Shown: positions 42,892 to 51,218 of the stretch, one piece after another
Position numbering within the stretch: position 1 is the first letter of the stretch
How the letters are laid out: the number at the start of each line of letters is the position of its first letter
From: CAISIP01 sp965278985
GTDB taxonomy: Bacteria; Pseudomonadota; Gammaproteobacteria; Burkholderiales; Burkholderiaceae_C
Length of the DNA stretch: 64,000 nt
NCBI GenBank assembly: GCA_965278985.1
Contig: OZ257131.1
Location: forward strand, 4,154,001 to 4,218,000
Reading direction: 5' to 3'
Notes under the pieces: generated by a model
What the model was told of the DNA's origin: nothing
The model's database searches: none
The model's input: only the letters and a program-made list of their open reading frames with translations
Translations under genes and position numbers: made by a program

Positions 42892-44049
42892 ATGTCCACC
42901 AGCGGCACGCCACCCATTCCCCCGCTCGGCGCGGTGTCCGCGGCGCGCGACGACGAGCGCCTGCGCAGCGTGGGCCTGGTGCGCCGGCTGCTCGCGCGGC
43001 CCGAGTTCGGCGCGCTCTCGGGCGCCGTGCTGGTGTTCCTGCTTTTCGGGGCGAGCGCGGGGGGCTCGGGCATGTTCAGCGCGGAGGGCATCGTCAACTG
43101 GGGCACGGTGGCGGCCTTCCTGGGCCTGCTGGCGGTGGGCGCGGCGCTGCTGATGATCGCCGGCGAGTTCGACCTGTCCATCGGCTCGATGATCGGTTTC
43201 GCCGGCATGATGATGGCGATCCCCTGCCTCTACTGGGGCTGGCCCGTGTGGCTGGCCGTGGTCTTCGCCTTTGCCACGGCGATGCTGCTGGGGTGGGTGA
43301 ATGGCTGGCTGGTGGTGCGCACGGGCCTGCCGAGCTTCATCGTCACGCTGGCCTTCTACTTCATCCTGCGCGGCCTGAGCCTGGCGATCTCGGTGCTGAT
43401 GACGGGAAAGACCATCCTCTCCAGCAACGGCGACGCCGTGCTGCGCGACCTGATCGCGGCCGACCCGGTGGTGCAGTGGCTGTTCCAGGGCCACGTGTTC
43501 AAAGGTGCATTCAACCTGCTGGCCTCCGCCGGATGGATCGGCGCGCGCGACGACGGCACGGCGCTGGCCATCGGCCTGCCCAAGGTCATGGCGTGGTGGC
43601 TCGCGCTCACGGGCGTGGGCGCGTTCGTGCTGGCGCGCACCCGGCTCGGCAACTGGATCCTGGCCTGCGGCGGTGATGCCAATGCGGCCAAGAACGTGGG
43701 CATCCCCGTGGCCAGCGTCAAACGCGGGCTGTTCGTGTGCATGGCCTTCTGCGCCACGCTGTTCGCGGTGCTGCAGGTGGCCGATGCCGGCTCCGCCGCC
43801 GCCGACCGGGGGCTGCAGAAGGAGTTCGAGGCCATCATCGCGGCCGTGATCGGTGGCTGCCTGCTCACGGGCGGCTTCGGCTCCGTGGTGGGCGCCGCAC
43901 TGGGGGCCCTGATCTTCGGCGTGGTGCAGATCGGCATCGGCTACACCAGCATCGACAACAACTGGTACCGCGTGTTCCTGGGCGGCATGCTGCTGGCCGC
44001 CGTGCTGTTCAACAACTACATCCGCAAGCGCGTGGCCCTCGGGCTTTGA
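42892..44049 (+). CDS. Sugar-type ABC transporter permease
   Basis: 385 residues, RbsC family, about ten helices. Signatures: GEFDLSIGSMIGFAGMMMA, GLPSFIVTLAFYFILRGLSL and ARTRLGNWILACGGDANAAKNVGI, then GGCLLTGGFGSVVGAALGAL near the C-terminus (each a recognisable RbsC block, shown as short pieces). An inserted segment of about 60 residues (near 180-240) carrying QWLFQGHVFKGAFNLLAS enlarges it beyond the usual 320-340 residues. Confidence 0.92.
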   Translation: MSTSGTPPIPPLGAVSAARDDERLRSVGLVRRLLARPEFGALSGAVLVFLLFGASAGGSGMFSAEGIVNWGTVAAFLGLLAVGAALLMIAGEFDLSIGSMIGFAGMMMAIPCLYWGWPVWLAVVFAFATAMLLGWVNGWLVVRTGLPSFIVTLAFYFILRGLSLAISVLMTGKTILSSNGDAVLRDLIAADPVVQWLFQGHVFKGAFNLLASAGWIGARDDGTALAIGLPKVMAWWLALTGVGAFVLARTRLGNWILACGGDANAAKNVGIPVASVKRGLFVCMAFCATLFAVLQVADAGSAAADRGLQKEFEAIIAAVIGGCLLTGGFGSVVGAALGALIFGVVQIGIGYTSIDNNWYRVFLGGMLLAAVLFNNYIRKRVALGL

Positions 44050-44060
44050 GGAGCCTTCGC

Positions 44061-44849
44061 ATGGCAGACGACACCATCCTGCAGCTCGAGGACATCAGCA
44101 AGTTCTTCGGCCCCGTCATCGCGCTCAACGGCGTGAGCCTGCGCCTGCGCCGCGGCGAGGTGCATTGCCTGCTGGGCGACAACGGCGCGGGCAAGAGCAC
44201 GCTGATCAAGACTCTGGCCGGTGTGCACCTGCCCGACAAGGGGCGTTACCTCGTCGATGGCAAGCCGGTGGCCTTCCGCTCACCGCGCGACGCGCTCGAT
44301 GCCGGCATCGCCACCGTCTACCAGGACCTCGCCCTGGTGCCGCTGATGAGCGTGGCTCGCAACTTCTTCATGGGCCGCGAGCCGCAGAAGAAACTCTTCG
44401 GCGTGCTGCCGGTGATGGACCACCGCCTGGCGGCCGACACCGCCATGGCCCGGCTGGCCGAGATGGGCATCCGCGTGCGCGACCCCGACCAGACGGTGGG
44501 CACCCTGTCCGGCGGCGAGAAGCAGTGCCTGGCGATTGCGCGCGCGATCCACTTCGGTGCGCGCGTGCTGATCCTCGACGAGCCCACGGCGGCGCTGGGC
44601 GTGCGCCAGAGCGTCAACGTGCTCACGCTGATCCACCGCGCCCGCGCACGCGGCATCTCGGTGATCTTCATCACCCACAACGTCAACCACGCCTACCCCG
44701 TGGCGGACCACTTCACGCTGCTGAACCGGGGCAAGTCGATGGGCAGCTTCGCCAAGTCCGAGGTCAGCAAGGACGCCGTGCTCGACATGATGGCCGGTGG
44801 TGCCGAGATGAAGACGATGATGGAAGCGCTCGAGGGCGTGACGATCTGA
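44061..44849 (+). CDS. Sugar-type ABC transporter, single-domain ATP-binding subunit
   Basis: 262 residues. Walker A GDNGAGKST, Q-loop VYQDLALVPL, signature LSGGEKQCLAIARA, Walker B RVLILDEPTAAL and switch His in ITHNVNHAYP. RbsA-type ATPases normally have two such domains in about 500 residues; this one has one and would have to work as a dimer, as in FrcA-like systems. GAGGAG precedes ATG 44061, 11 bases after the permease stop. Confidence 0.93.
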   Translation: MADDTILQLEDISKFFGPVIALNGVSLRLRRGEVHCLLGDNGAGKSTLIKTLAGVHLPDKGRYLVDGKPVAFRSPRDALDAGIATVYQDLALVPLMSVARNFFMGREPQKKLFGVLPVMDHRLAADTAMARLAEMGIRVRDPDQTVGTLSGGEKQCLAIARAIHFGARVLILDEPTAALGVRQSVNVLTLIHRARARGISVIFITHNVNHAYPVADHFTLLNRGKSMGSFAKSEVSKDAVLDMMAGGAEMKTMMEALEGVTI

Positions 44850-45010
44850 GCGGGCGCCTGGCACTGACGGCCCTGCCGCTGGCGGCAACACCCGTTTACG
44901 TGCCAGACGCAGAGCGGTGGCAAACTCTTGCGGCACCGTGCGCCGCGTCGCTGCACCATCCCTGATCCGTCCCTTCGGCTGCCCCGCGCGGCGGCCCTGC
45001 ACACCGCTCC

Positions 45011-46300
45011 ATGAGATTTTGCACACCCACCCTGCAATCCCTTGGCCTGTTGGGCCCGTTGGCCTTGCTCGCCGGCGCCTCCCCACCGGCCGCCATGGCC
45101 CAGACCGCATCCGCTGCCACAGGCTGGGCCGCCTGCGCTGCACTCTCGCAGGACGCGGCCGCCCGCCTGGCCTGCTTTGACCAGTGGGCGGCACGACAGG
45201 CTGACGCACCCGGCACGGCACCGGTCACCGCACCTGGCACTGCGCAAGCCCTGGCAAAGGGCGCCACGCCCTCCACCGCGAACGCGTCGACGGCGGCCAT
45301 GGCAACCATGGCGCCACGCGAGGCTCCCTCCGCCACCACGGAGGCACTGGCCTCGCGCCAGGCAACGGCGGCAGCGGATACCACCCAGGCCAACCCCGCG
45401 ATGGCCTCCAGCGGCGAACAGGCGCGCCAACCCTCCGGCTCCCTGCGCCCCTGCGCCGACCCGCGCAGCACCGGCCTCTCGCGCTTCTGGGAGCTGGAGC
45501 CGGCCAGCGACTGCGGCACGCTCGGCATCCGGGGCTACCACCCGCTCAACATTTCCTGGGCCACGGCGGACGGCGTGAACCGGGCGCCCAGTTCGCCGGC
45601 CGCGGGCCACACCGTCACCACGCCCGTGGCCTACCAGCGCACCGAGATGCGGCTGGCGCTGTCGGTGCGCACCAAGATCGCCAAGAACCTGCTCACCACC
45701 TACGACACACCGGGCCGCGACTCGCTGTGGTTCGGCTACAGCCAGGAATCGTCGTGGCAGCTGTTCAACGGCGCGATCTCGCGCCCCTTCCGCACCACCG
45801 ACCACCAGCCCGAGCTCACCTACATCTACCCGGCCGATGCAGAGCTGCCCGGCGGCTGGCGCCTGCGGTATGCGGGCCTGTCGGCCGTGCACCATTCCAA
45901 TGGCCAGAGCCTGCCGCTCTCGCGCAGCTGGAACCGCGTGGTGGCGATGGCCGGCATCGAGAAGGGCAACGACTTCTCGGTCGTCGCGCGCGCCTGGACC
46001 CGCGTGTCCGAAAAGTCGGCCACCGACGACAACCCCGACATCGCCGACTACTACGGCCGCGCCGAGGTCTCCGGCTACTGGAACGTCAACCAGGACAACA
46101 CGCTGGGCCTCACGCTGCGCCACAACCTGCGCAAGACGAGCGGCGGCTCGGCGCGCCTGGAATGGCTCTACGCGCTGGGCGACAAGCCCAGCAGCCTGCG
46201 CCTGCATACCCAGCTGTTCACGGGCTATGGCGACACGCTGGTGGACTACAACCGCAAGCGCACCGTGGTCAGCATCGGCCTGAGCCTGGTGGACTTCTGA
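45011..46300 (+). CDS. pldA: Outer-membrane phospholipase A1
   Basis: 429 residues. Signal peptide with cleavage after AMAQ near residue 31, a Cys-containing segment (AACAALSQDAAARLACFDQW), a low-complexity Ala/Thr linker (about 65-145), then the 12-strand OMPLA barrel. Catalytic residues by comparison with the E. coli enzyme: His294 and Ser296 in HHSNGQS and Asn308 in SRSWNR. The chain ends in LSLVDF with a terminal Phe. It hydrolyses phospholipids in the outer leaflet when the outer membrane is disturbed. Longer than E. coli PldA because of the N-terminal linker. Confidence 0.95.
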   Translation: MRFCTPTLQSLGLLGPLALLAGASPPAAMAQTASAATGWAACAALSQDAAARLACFDQWAARQADAPGTAPVTAPGTAQALAKGATPSTANASTAAMATMAPREAPSATTEALASRQATAAADTTQANPAMASSGEQARQPSGSLRPCADPRSTGLSRFWELEPASDCGTLGIRGYHPLNISWATADGVNRAPSSPAAGHTVTTPVAYQRTEMRLALSVRTKIAKNLLTTYDTPGRDSLWFGYSQESSWQLFNGAISRPFRTTDHQPELTYIYPADAELPGGWRLRYAGLSAVHHSNGQSLPLSRSWNRVVAMAGIEKGNDFSVVARAWTRVSEKSATDDNPDIADYYGRAEVSGYWNVNQDNTLGLTLRHNLRKTSGGSARLEWLYALGDKPSSLRLHTQLFTGYGDTLVDYNRKRTVVSIGLSLVDF

Positions 46301-46418
46301 CGGCGTAGCGCCGTTCACCGGGCACCTGCCGGCATCCCCGCCGTGTGCGTGCCTCCACGCGCGGAGCGGTCTCGCTGGCGACTGCGCCAAGCACGCGGGC
46401 CGACCACAATCCGCCGCC

Positions 46419-47087
46419 ATGGGAAACCTCTATCTGGTACGCCACGGGCAGGCCTCCTTCGGCGCCGACGACTACGACAACCTCTGCGACAACGGCCACC
46501 GCCAGAGCCGCCGGCTGGGCGAGTATTTCGCCGCCAAGGGCCTGCGCTTCGATGCCGCCATCTGCGGCACCCTGCGCCGCCATGTGCAGACCTTCGATGG
46601 CATCTGCGCGGGCCTCGGCCAGCAGATGGAGGCCGTACCGTGGCCCGGCCTCAACGAGTACGACAGCGCCGCCGTGATCGCGGCCGTGCACCCCGCGCCG
46701 CTGGAGCGCGCGGACACGCCCGAGAAATTCCGCCGCCATTTCCAGATCCTGCGCGACGGCCTCACGCAATGGATGCGCGGCACCACGCAGCCGGTCGGCA
46801 TGCCCAGTTATGCGGACTTCGGCGCGGGCGTGGCCGGTGCGCTGGCGCATGTGCGGGAACACTGTGAGGGCAACGTGTTGCTGGTCTCCAGCGGCGGCCC
46901 CATCTCCACCGCCGTGGGCCAGGTGCTCGCCACCGCGCCCGAGATCACCATCGAGCTGAACCTGCGCATGCGCAACAGCTGCGTGACGGAGTTCCACTTC
47001 AATGCGAAGCGCTGCTCGCTGATCACCTTCAACACCCTGCCCCACCTGGACGAGGCGCGGTATGCGGAGTGGGTGACGCACGCCTGA
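46419..47087 (+). CDS. Histidine phosphatase (phosphoglycerate-mutase-like) family protein
   Basis: 222 residues. The catalytic RHG motif is at residues 8-10 (LYLVRHGQASFG), followed by the second conserved Arg in CGTLRRHVQT, a Glu in GLNEYDSAAV and the second histidine-bearing strand replaced by LLVSSGGPISTAVGQ, where most members have SHG. The missing second His is unusual and may lower or change activity. Substrate unknown. Confidence 0.85.
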   Translation: MGNLYLVRHGQASFGADDYDNLCDNGHRQSRRLGEYFAAKGLRFDAAICGTLRRHVQTFDGICAGLGQQMEAVPWPGLNEYDSAAVIAAVHPAPLERADTPEKFRRHFQILRDGLTQWMRGTTQPVGMPSYADFGAGVAGALAHVREHCEGNVLLVSSGGPISTAVGQVLATAPEITIELNLRMRNSCVTEFHFNAKRCSLITFNTLPHLDEARYAEWVTHA

Positions 47088-47380
47088 GGCAGGTGGCGGG
47101 CCGACTGGGCCCGGCCCCTCCGGCGGCGCGGCGAAGGAGATCACCACCCCCGTGAGTGAAAAAACTTCCCGGGTCAGCCAGCCTCGGAGCGATGTCGCTT
47201 TCCGTTGCGGCATGCGGGTGCGCCAGGAAAATGGTTCAGAAGTCCGGTTCTCGGCGGACTGCGGTCGAGCACAATGCCTGCACAGCGCAGGCAGATCGAA
47301 TGCGAAAGCGAACGCTAGTCGGACCCGATGACACCCGAAACCGCGAGCGTGCAGCGGTTGCCAGCGCGCTCAGGCCCCCC

Positions 47381-47899
47381 ATGACAGACCGTCGAAATTC
47401 TCCTCCCGCCGATGGGGCCCGCCGCTGGTCTTCGTTGGCGAAAAAGGCCGCACTCCATCTGCTGGTGGTGGCTGTGGTGACCATCACTCCCCTCATCGCC
47501 TACGACCGCATCAACGCCTTGGCGCTTGATGGCGATGCGAGCCTCAACCGCTTCATGCGCATGGGCGGCCTGACGTACCCGTTGTACCTCTCGTATTGGC
47601 TCATGAAGGTGCGCAGCAACGTGCTGAGGTACACCGCGCTCCAGGTTGTCTTCCTGGCGTCAGCCATCTTCATCGCCATGGACACCGACCTGCTGCCTTC
47701 CGATGCCCTGTTCCTGCTTCCCATGCTGCTGACGGTCCCTTGCCTGCTTCTGTGCCTGTGGACATGGAGGACCGGGAGTCGGGCGCGATCCAAAGCGCTC
47801 CTCGTTGCATGGCTCTTGTCGCTGCCCCTTGCCCTCGTATTCATGCTGTGGACCGGCCAGGGACTGGGCACCTCCGCGATGGGGGGCATGCGTTGGTGA
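47381..47899 (+). CDS. Hypothetical membrane protein
   Basis: 172 residues, not recognised. A short basic N-terminus (DRRNSPPADGARRWSSLAKK) is followed by about four hydrophobic helices: near 30-50, 80-115, 120-140 and 150-168. ATG 47381 was chosen because the N-terminus looks natural; the frame is open back to 47156, so a longer protein is possible. It lies in a patch of small orphan genes. Confidence 0.5.
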   Translation: MTDRRNSPPADGARRWSSLAKKAALHLLVVAVVTITPLIAYDRINALALDGDASLNRFMRMGGLTYPLYLSYWLMKVRSNVLRYTALQVVFLASAIFIAMDTDLLPSDALFLLPMLLTVPCLLLCLWTWRTGSRARSKALLVAWLLSLPLALVFMLWTGQGLGTSAMGGMRW

Positions 47900-47936
47900 T
47901 TCGCACAACACCCTGAGGCACTGGCTGGCATCTTCC

Positions 47937-48428
47937 ATGACTCCCATGCACCCATCCCTGATTGCAGAGCTCGTCGACCTGCTAGCCTCGGGCAACATCG
48001 AGGCCGACGAGAAAGACGCCGTCGTGCTACAGGTCGAAGCCGCTCCGCAGGAATTCGACTGGGCCAGCTCCGATGCGCAAGCCTGTTCCATTGCGCTGAC
48101 GGCGGAGAAGCATCGCCATTGCGCCAGCGGCGACAAGCTGGACGAGATCCACGAAGAGGTCCGGGAGATTCTGGGAGACGGCTTCCCGGAATTTCCGCGC
48201 GGTGTGAGAACGCATACCGACGACTTCACGTGGATGGAGCAGCAACTGTCCGAGTGGTCCACCGACGAGGCCTACGACCTCGTGGAAGTGGATGACCTGG
48301 CTACCGACAACATGCACGTGTTTGTCGTCTTCCGGTCCGACGTGCATCGCATCCTGGAGATCGCGGCATCCTTGGGATTGAAGGCACAACGCCCGCTGGA
48401 CCATTGGAACAATGCAGGCGCCGTGTGA
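47937..48428 (+). CDS. Hypothetical acidic protein
   Basis: 163 residues, acidic, no signal peptide or membrane helix. C-terminal part has alternating strands (AYDLVEVDDLATDNMHVFVV, RSDVHRILEIAASLGL) as in small immunity-like or DUF6630-like proteins, but the match is not firm. ATG 47937 or 47946 could be the start. 37 bases after the membrane protein gene. Confidence 0.55.
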   Translation: MTPMHPSLIAELVDLLASGNIEADEKDAVVLQVEAAPQEFDWASSDAQACSIALTAEKHRHCASGDKLDEIHEEVREILGDGFPEFPRGVRTHTDDFTWMEQQLSEWSTDEAYDLVEVDDLATDNMHVFVVFRSDVHRILEIAASLGLKAQRPLDHWNNAGAV

Positions 48429-48523
48429 GCGTTCAGCAGCGCCCCTACGCGCGGGCTCGGGACCACATGCGCCGCCGGCAGTCCCAACGTCTTGCCAGGT
48501 TCAACACGCCCCATCACCATCCC

Positions 48524-48979
48524 ATGAAAATCGCCACCAGGAAAGCCACGGTCGAAGACATACCGGCTATCGCCGAGTTGTTCGATCTGTACCGCCAGTT
48601 CTATGCGCAGCCGGCGGATCTCCCGCTGGCGACACGCTTCATTGAAGCGCGGCTCACCCATGGAGAGTCGGTCATCCTGGTGGCCGAGGCGTCTGCTGGC
48701 GAACTCGCGGGCTTCTGCCAGCTCTACCCGACGTTCTGTTCCGTCGAGGCGCAACCGATCTTCGTGCTCTACGACCTGTTCGTGTCGCCGTTGACCCGCA
48801 GGAGTGGGGTGGGTGGCATGCTCCTGCGCGCGGCAGAGGAGGTCGCCATAGCCGAAGGCAAGGTGCGCATGGACCTCACCACCGCGCGGACGAACACCCG
48901 GGCACAACGCCTCTACGAAGCCCTTGGATGGCGCCGCGACGATGTCTTCCTTGCCTACAGCCGGTATGTTGGACGGTGA
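48524..48979 (+). CDS. GNAT-family N-acetyltransferase
   Basis: 151 residues, complete GNAT fold: TRKATVEDIPAIAELFDLY, FVLYDLFVSPLTRRSGVGGM (acetyl-CoA loop RRSGVGG) and RAQRLYEALGWRRDDVFLAY. Transfers an acetyl group to an unknown amine. ATG 48524 begins the conserved N-terminal strand directly. Confidence 0.9.
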   Translation: MKIATRKATVEDIPAIAELFDLYRQFYAQPADLPLATRFIEARLTHGESVILVAEASAGELAGFCQLYPTFCSVEAQPIFVLYDLFVSPLTRRSGVGGMLLRAAEEVAIAEGKVRMDLTTARTNTRAQRLYEALGWRRDDVFLAYSRYVGR

Positions 48980-49096
48980 TGAGCGCGCGCCACGGCCGGG
49001 CATGGTTGCCCAGCCGGACGGCCCACCGTACACCGATGTCCTCGCATTGCACGGCAACCGGCGAGATGGGCGTTCTACGCCACCTGGCGAGAAGCA

Positions 49097-49453
49097 ATGA
49101 TGCTGAAAAAGACCTGGCCCCACTGGCTTCTGGCGGGCTTCGGCCTGATCCCTGCGGTCCACGAAGCCACCTCGCGATTCAAGGGTGAATGCGGCTGCTG
49201 GGGGCTGTGTCCCGATACGATCCCGAACCTTGCATGGTTCGTCTTGCTACTGGCCGTGCTCGCCTGCTGCGCGCTGTGTGGCGGGTTTCGCGCCTACCGC
49301 GAGATCCGCAGGCCATCCGTGTTGCTTGCATTCGCGATGCCGATCGTGGTCATGGTGGCAGGCGCCTATGCGGTGTTGTCGATCGATTTCCCAAAGGCGA
49401 AGCGCACCGACGGGACTTGCACGGCCATCGGCCGCGGCGCGTGGGTGGCATAG
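49097..49453 (+). CDS. Hypothetical small membrane protein
   Basis: 118 residues, not recognised. Helices at about 8-20, 44-66 and 75-95; a cysteine cluster (GECGCWGLC and ACCALCGG) is notable and could bind metal or form disulfides. Starts with tandem ATGs after a weak AGAAG site. Function unknown. Confidence 0.5.
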   Translation: MMLKKTWPHWLLAGFGLIPAVHEATSRFKGECGCWGLCPDTIPNLAWFVLLLAVLACCALCGGFRAYREIRRPSVLLAFAMPIVVMVAGAYAVLSIDFPKAKRTDGTCTAIGRGAWVA

Positions 49454-49571
49454 CGCACCGGGTCCATTGCTCTGTGATTGCGTGGCCGCACCGGCGGCTG
49501 CTATCGCGAGACCGTTGCTATGGCGAGGCCCATGCTGGCAAGCATTCCATGCGCCGCAGCAGCCGCCACCC

Positions 49572-50231
49572 TCACCCGCCCAACCGCCCCTTCAACGCCC
49601 GCACCGCGCTGTCCACCGTGGTGAGCACCGGCAAGCCCGACGCCTGCTCGCAGATCGCCCGGGCCCGCGCCATGCTGAACTGCGCCAGCGCGATGCGCGT
49701 GCAGCCGCGCGCGGCCAATGACCGGGCCTGCGCGGCGATGAAGGCATCGTGGCGCTCGGTGTCGCCCGCGTTCAGCGCATCGAGTGCGCCTTCGGCCAAC
49801 GCAGGCACGAGGGTCACCGACGCCGGGAACTCGGGTGGCATCGATTCGAGCGTGGGCGCGAAGGTGGCGATGAGCCCCAGCGGACCCTCGCCCTGCGCCG
49901 CCTCCGCCACCATCGCCTCGTTGGGCTTGAGCACCGGCAGCGGGGCATGCTGGCGCGCGACGGCCTCGATGCAGGGGCCGAAGGCCGAGCAGGTGAACAG
50001 TATGCCCTGCGCGCCCGTGTCCACGGCATAGGCCGCCAGGCGCGCAAAGCGCGCGTGCATCGCGGCGTCGAGGCCTTCGCGGCCGGCCGCGACGTTGCGC
50101 GCCAGGTCCGCCGAGAGGCTGTCGTCCAGCAGGTTCATGCGCGTGGCCGCGGGCCAGTCGCGCGCGAAGGCTTCGTTGATGGGCGGCACCGAATGGGACA
50201 GCGCGTGGATGAGGGCGATGCGGGTCGTCAT
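49572..50231 (-). CDS. Aspartate/glutamate/hydantoin racemase-family protein
   Basis: 219 residues. The first catalytic-cysteine region is present (GILFTCSAFGPCIEA), but the second, usually a Cys-Thr-His type motif near the C-terminus, reads IALAQFSMARA with no Cys. Cofactor-free racemases need both; enzymes with one Cys, such as arylmalonate decarboxylases, catalyse decarboxylation or other proton chemistry. So a decarboxylase, isomerase or hydrolase-like activity is as likely as racemisation. Divergent from the PEP-CTERM gene. Confidence 0.8.
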   Translation of the reverse strand: MTTRIALIHALSHSVPPINEAFARDWPAATRMNLLDDSLSADLARNVAAGREGLDAAMHARFARLAAYAVDTGAQGILFTCSAFGPCIEAVARQHAPLPVLKPNEAMVAEAAQGEGPLGLIATFAPTLESMPPEFPASVTLVPALAEGALDALNAGDTERHDAFIAAQARSLAARGCTRIALAQFSMARARAICEQASGLPVLTTVDSAVRALKGRLGG

Positions 50232-50396
50232 GCCGCGATTGTGCTGCGTAAGGGGCGGTTTTCATGGCCGTGTCACGCGCGGGCGACACAGTGGCATCGC
50301 GTGCCGGCCCGGCGCGTGCGACCGCGCCTGCGCGCATCACGCAGGCCACGTTGCATCCTCCCACCAACGCGCGCGCAGCGCGACCTGACACCCACC

Positions 50397-51113
50397 ATGA
50401 CGCATCCCAAGACCCTTCTCTCGCGCCTGGCCAAAGCCGGCGTACTCACCGGCGTTCTCAGCTGCGGCCTCGCCTCTGGCGCACACGCAGCGAACAGCGT
50501 GTTCATCACCGAATGGGCCTACAACGGCGGCCCCGCCGGCGAGTTCATCGAATTCACGAACCTGGGCACCACGGCCGTGGATTTCACGGGCTGGAGCTTC
50601 GACGACGACAGCCGCAACGCGGGCACGGTGAACCTGTCCTTCTTCGGCGTCGTGGCCGCGGGCGAGTCCGTGATCCTCAGCGAGGCCAGCGCCGCGGACT
50701 TCCGCGCCGCCTGGGGCCTGACCAGCAGCTTGCGCGTGCTGGGTGGCAACGGCACGAACCTGGGCCGCAACGACGAGCTCAACCTCTACGACGCCACCAA
50801 CGGCCTAGTGGACCGCCTGACCTTCGGCGACCAGAACATCCCCGGCAGCATCCGCACCAGCGCGGTCAGCGGCCGGGCCGGCGCTCTGTCGGTGCTGGGC
50901 ACGAACAACGTGTCGGGCTGGGTGCTGTCGGCCGAGAACGACGCCGACAAGTCCTACCTGTCCACCAGCTTCGACCTGGGCAGCCCCGGCTTCACCGCGT
51001 ACGCCGCCGTGGCCGCACCCGTGCCGGAGCCGGAGTCCTGGGCCATGATGGTGGCAGGCATCGCCGCAGTGGCCGCCATCGCGCGTCGCCGCAGCGGCAA
51101 GACCGTCCGTTGA
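50397..51113 (+). CDS. PEP-CTERM protein with lamin-tail-like domain
   Basis: 238 residues. Signal peptide with cleavage after AHAA near residue 32, a beta-sandwich resembling lamin-tail domains (VFITEWAYNGGPAGEFIEFT, GTTAVDFTGWSFDDD), then a C-terminal sorting signal: PVPEPESWAMM, a hydrophobic helix and the basic end ARRRSGK. Exosortase cuts such proteins and passes them to the cell surface or matrix. No exosortase gene is in the window. Confidence 0.88.
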   Translation: MTHPKTLLSRLAKAGVLTGVLSCGLASGAHAANSVFITEWAYNGGPAGEFIEFTNLGTTAVDFTGWSFDDDSRNAGTVNLSFFGVVAAGESVILSEASAADFRAAWGLTSSLRVLGGNGTNLGRNDELNLYDATNGLVDRLTFGDQNIPGSIRTSAVSGRAGALSVLGTNNVSGWVLSAENDADKSYLSTSFDLGSPGFTAYAAVAAPVPEPESWAMMVAGIAAVAAIARRRSGKTVR

Positions 51114-51143
51114 GCAGGCCGCCGGCCAGTCCGGCGATGCACA

Positions 51144-51173
51144 GCACAAAGCCACCGCGAGGTGGCTTTGTGC
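51144..51173. terminator. Bidirectional terminator hairpin between two PEP-CTERM genes
   Basis: A perfect inverted repeat: GCACAAAGCCACC, loop GCGA, GGTGGCTTTGTGC, 13-bp stem. A short A-run (AAA) leads in and a T-run (TTT) sits in the closing arm, so it can serve both converging transcripts. It lies 31 bases after the stop at 51113 and 46 bases before the stop at 51219. Confidence 0.85.
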
Positions 51174-51218
51174 ATGGGCGAGGGGCTCCGTGGCGGGAGC
51201 CTTTCGCGACCGGCTCCC

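Noticed and set aside
47152..47330. Short GTG frame of 59 codons before the hypothetical membrane protein
   Set aside because: AAGGAG lies 12 bases before the GTG, which is too far, and the product has no family resemblance.
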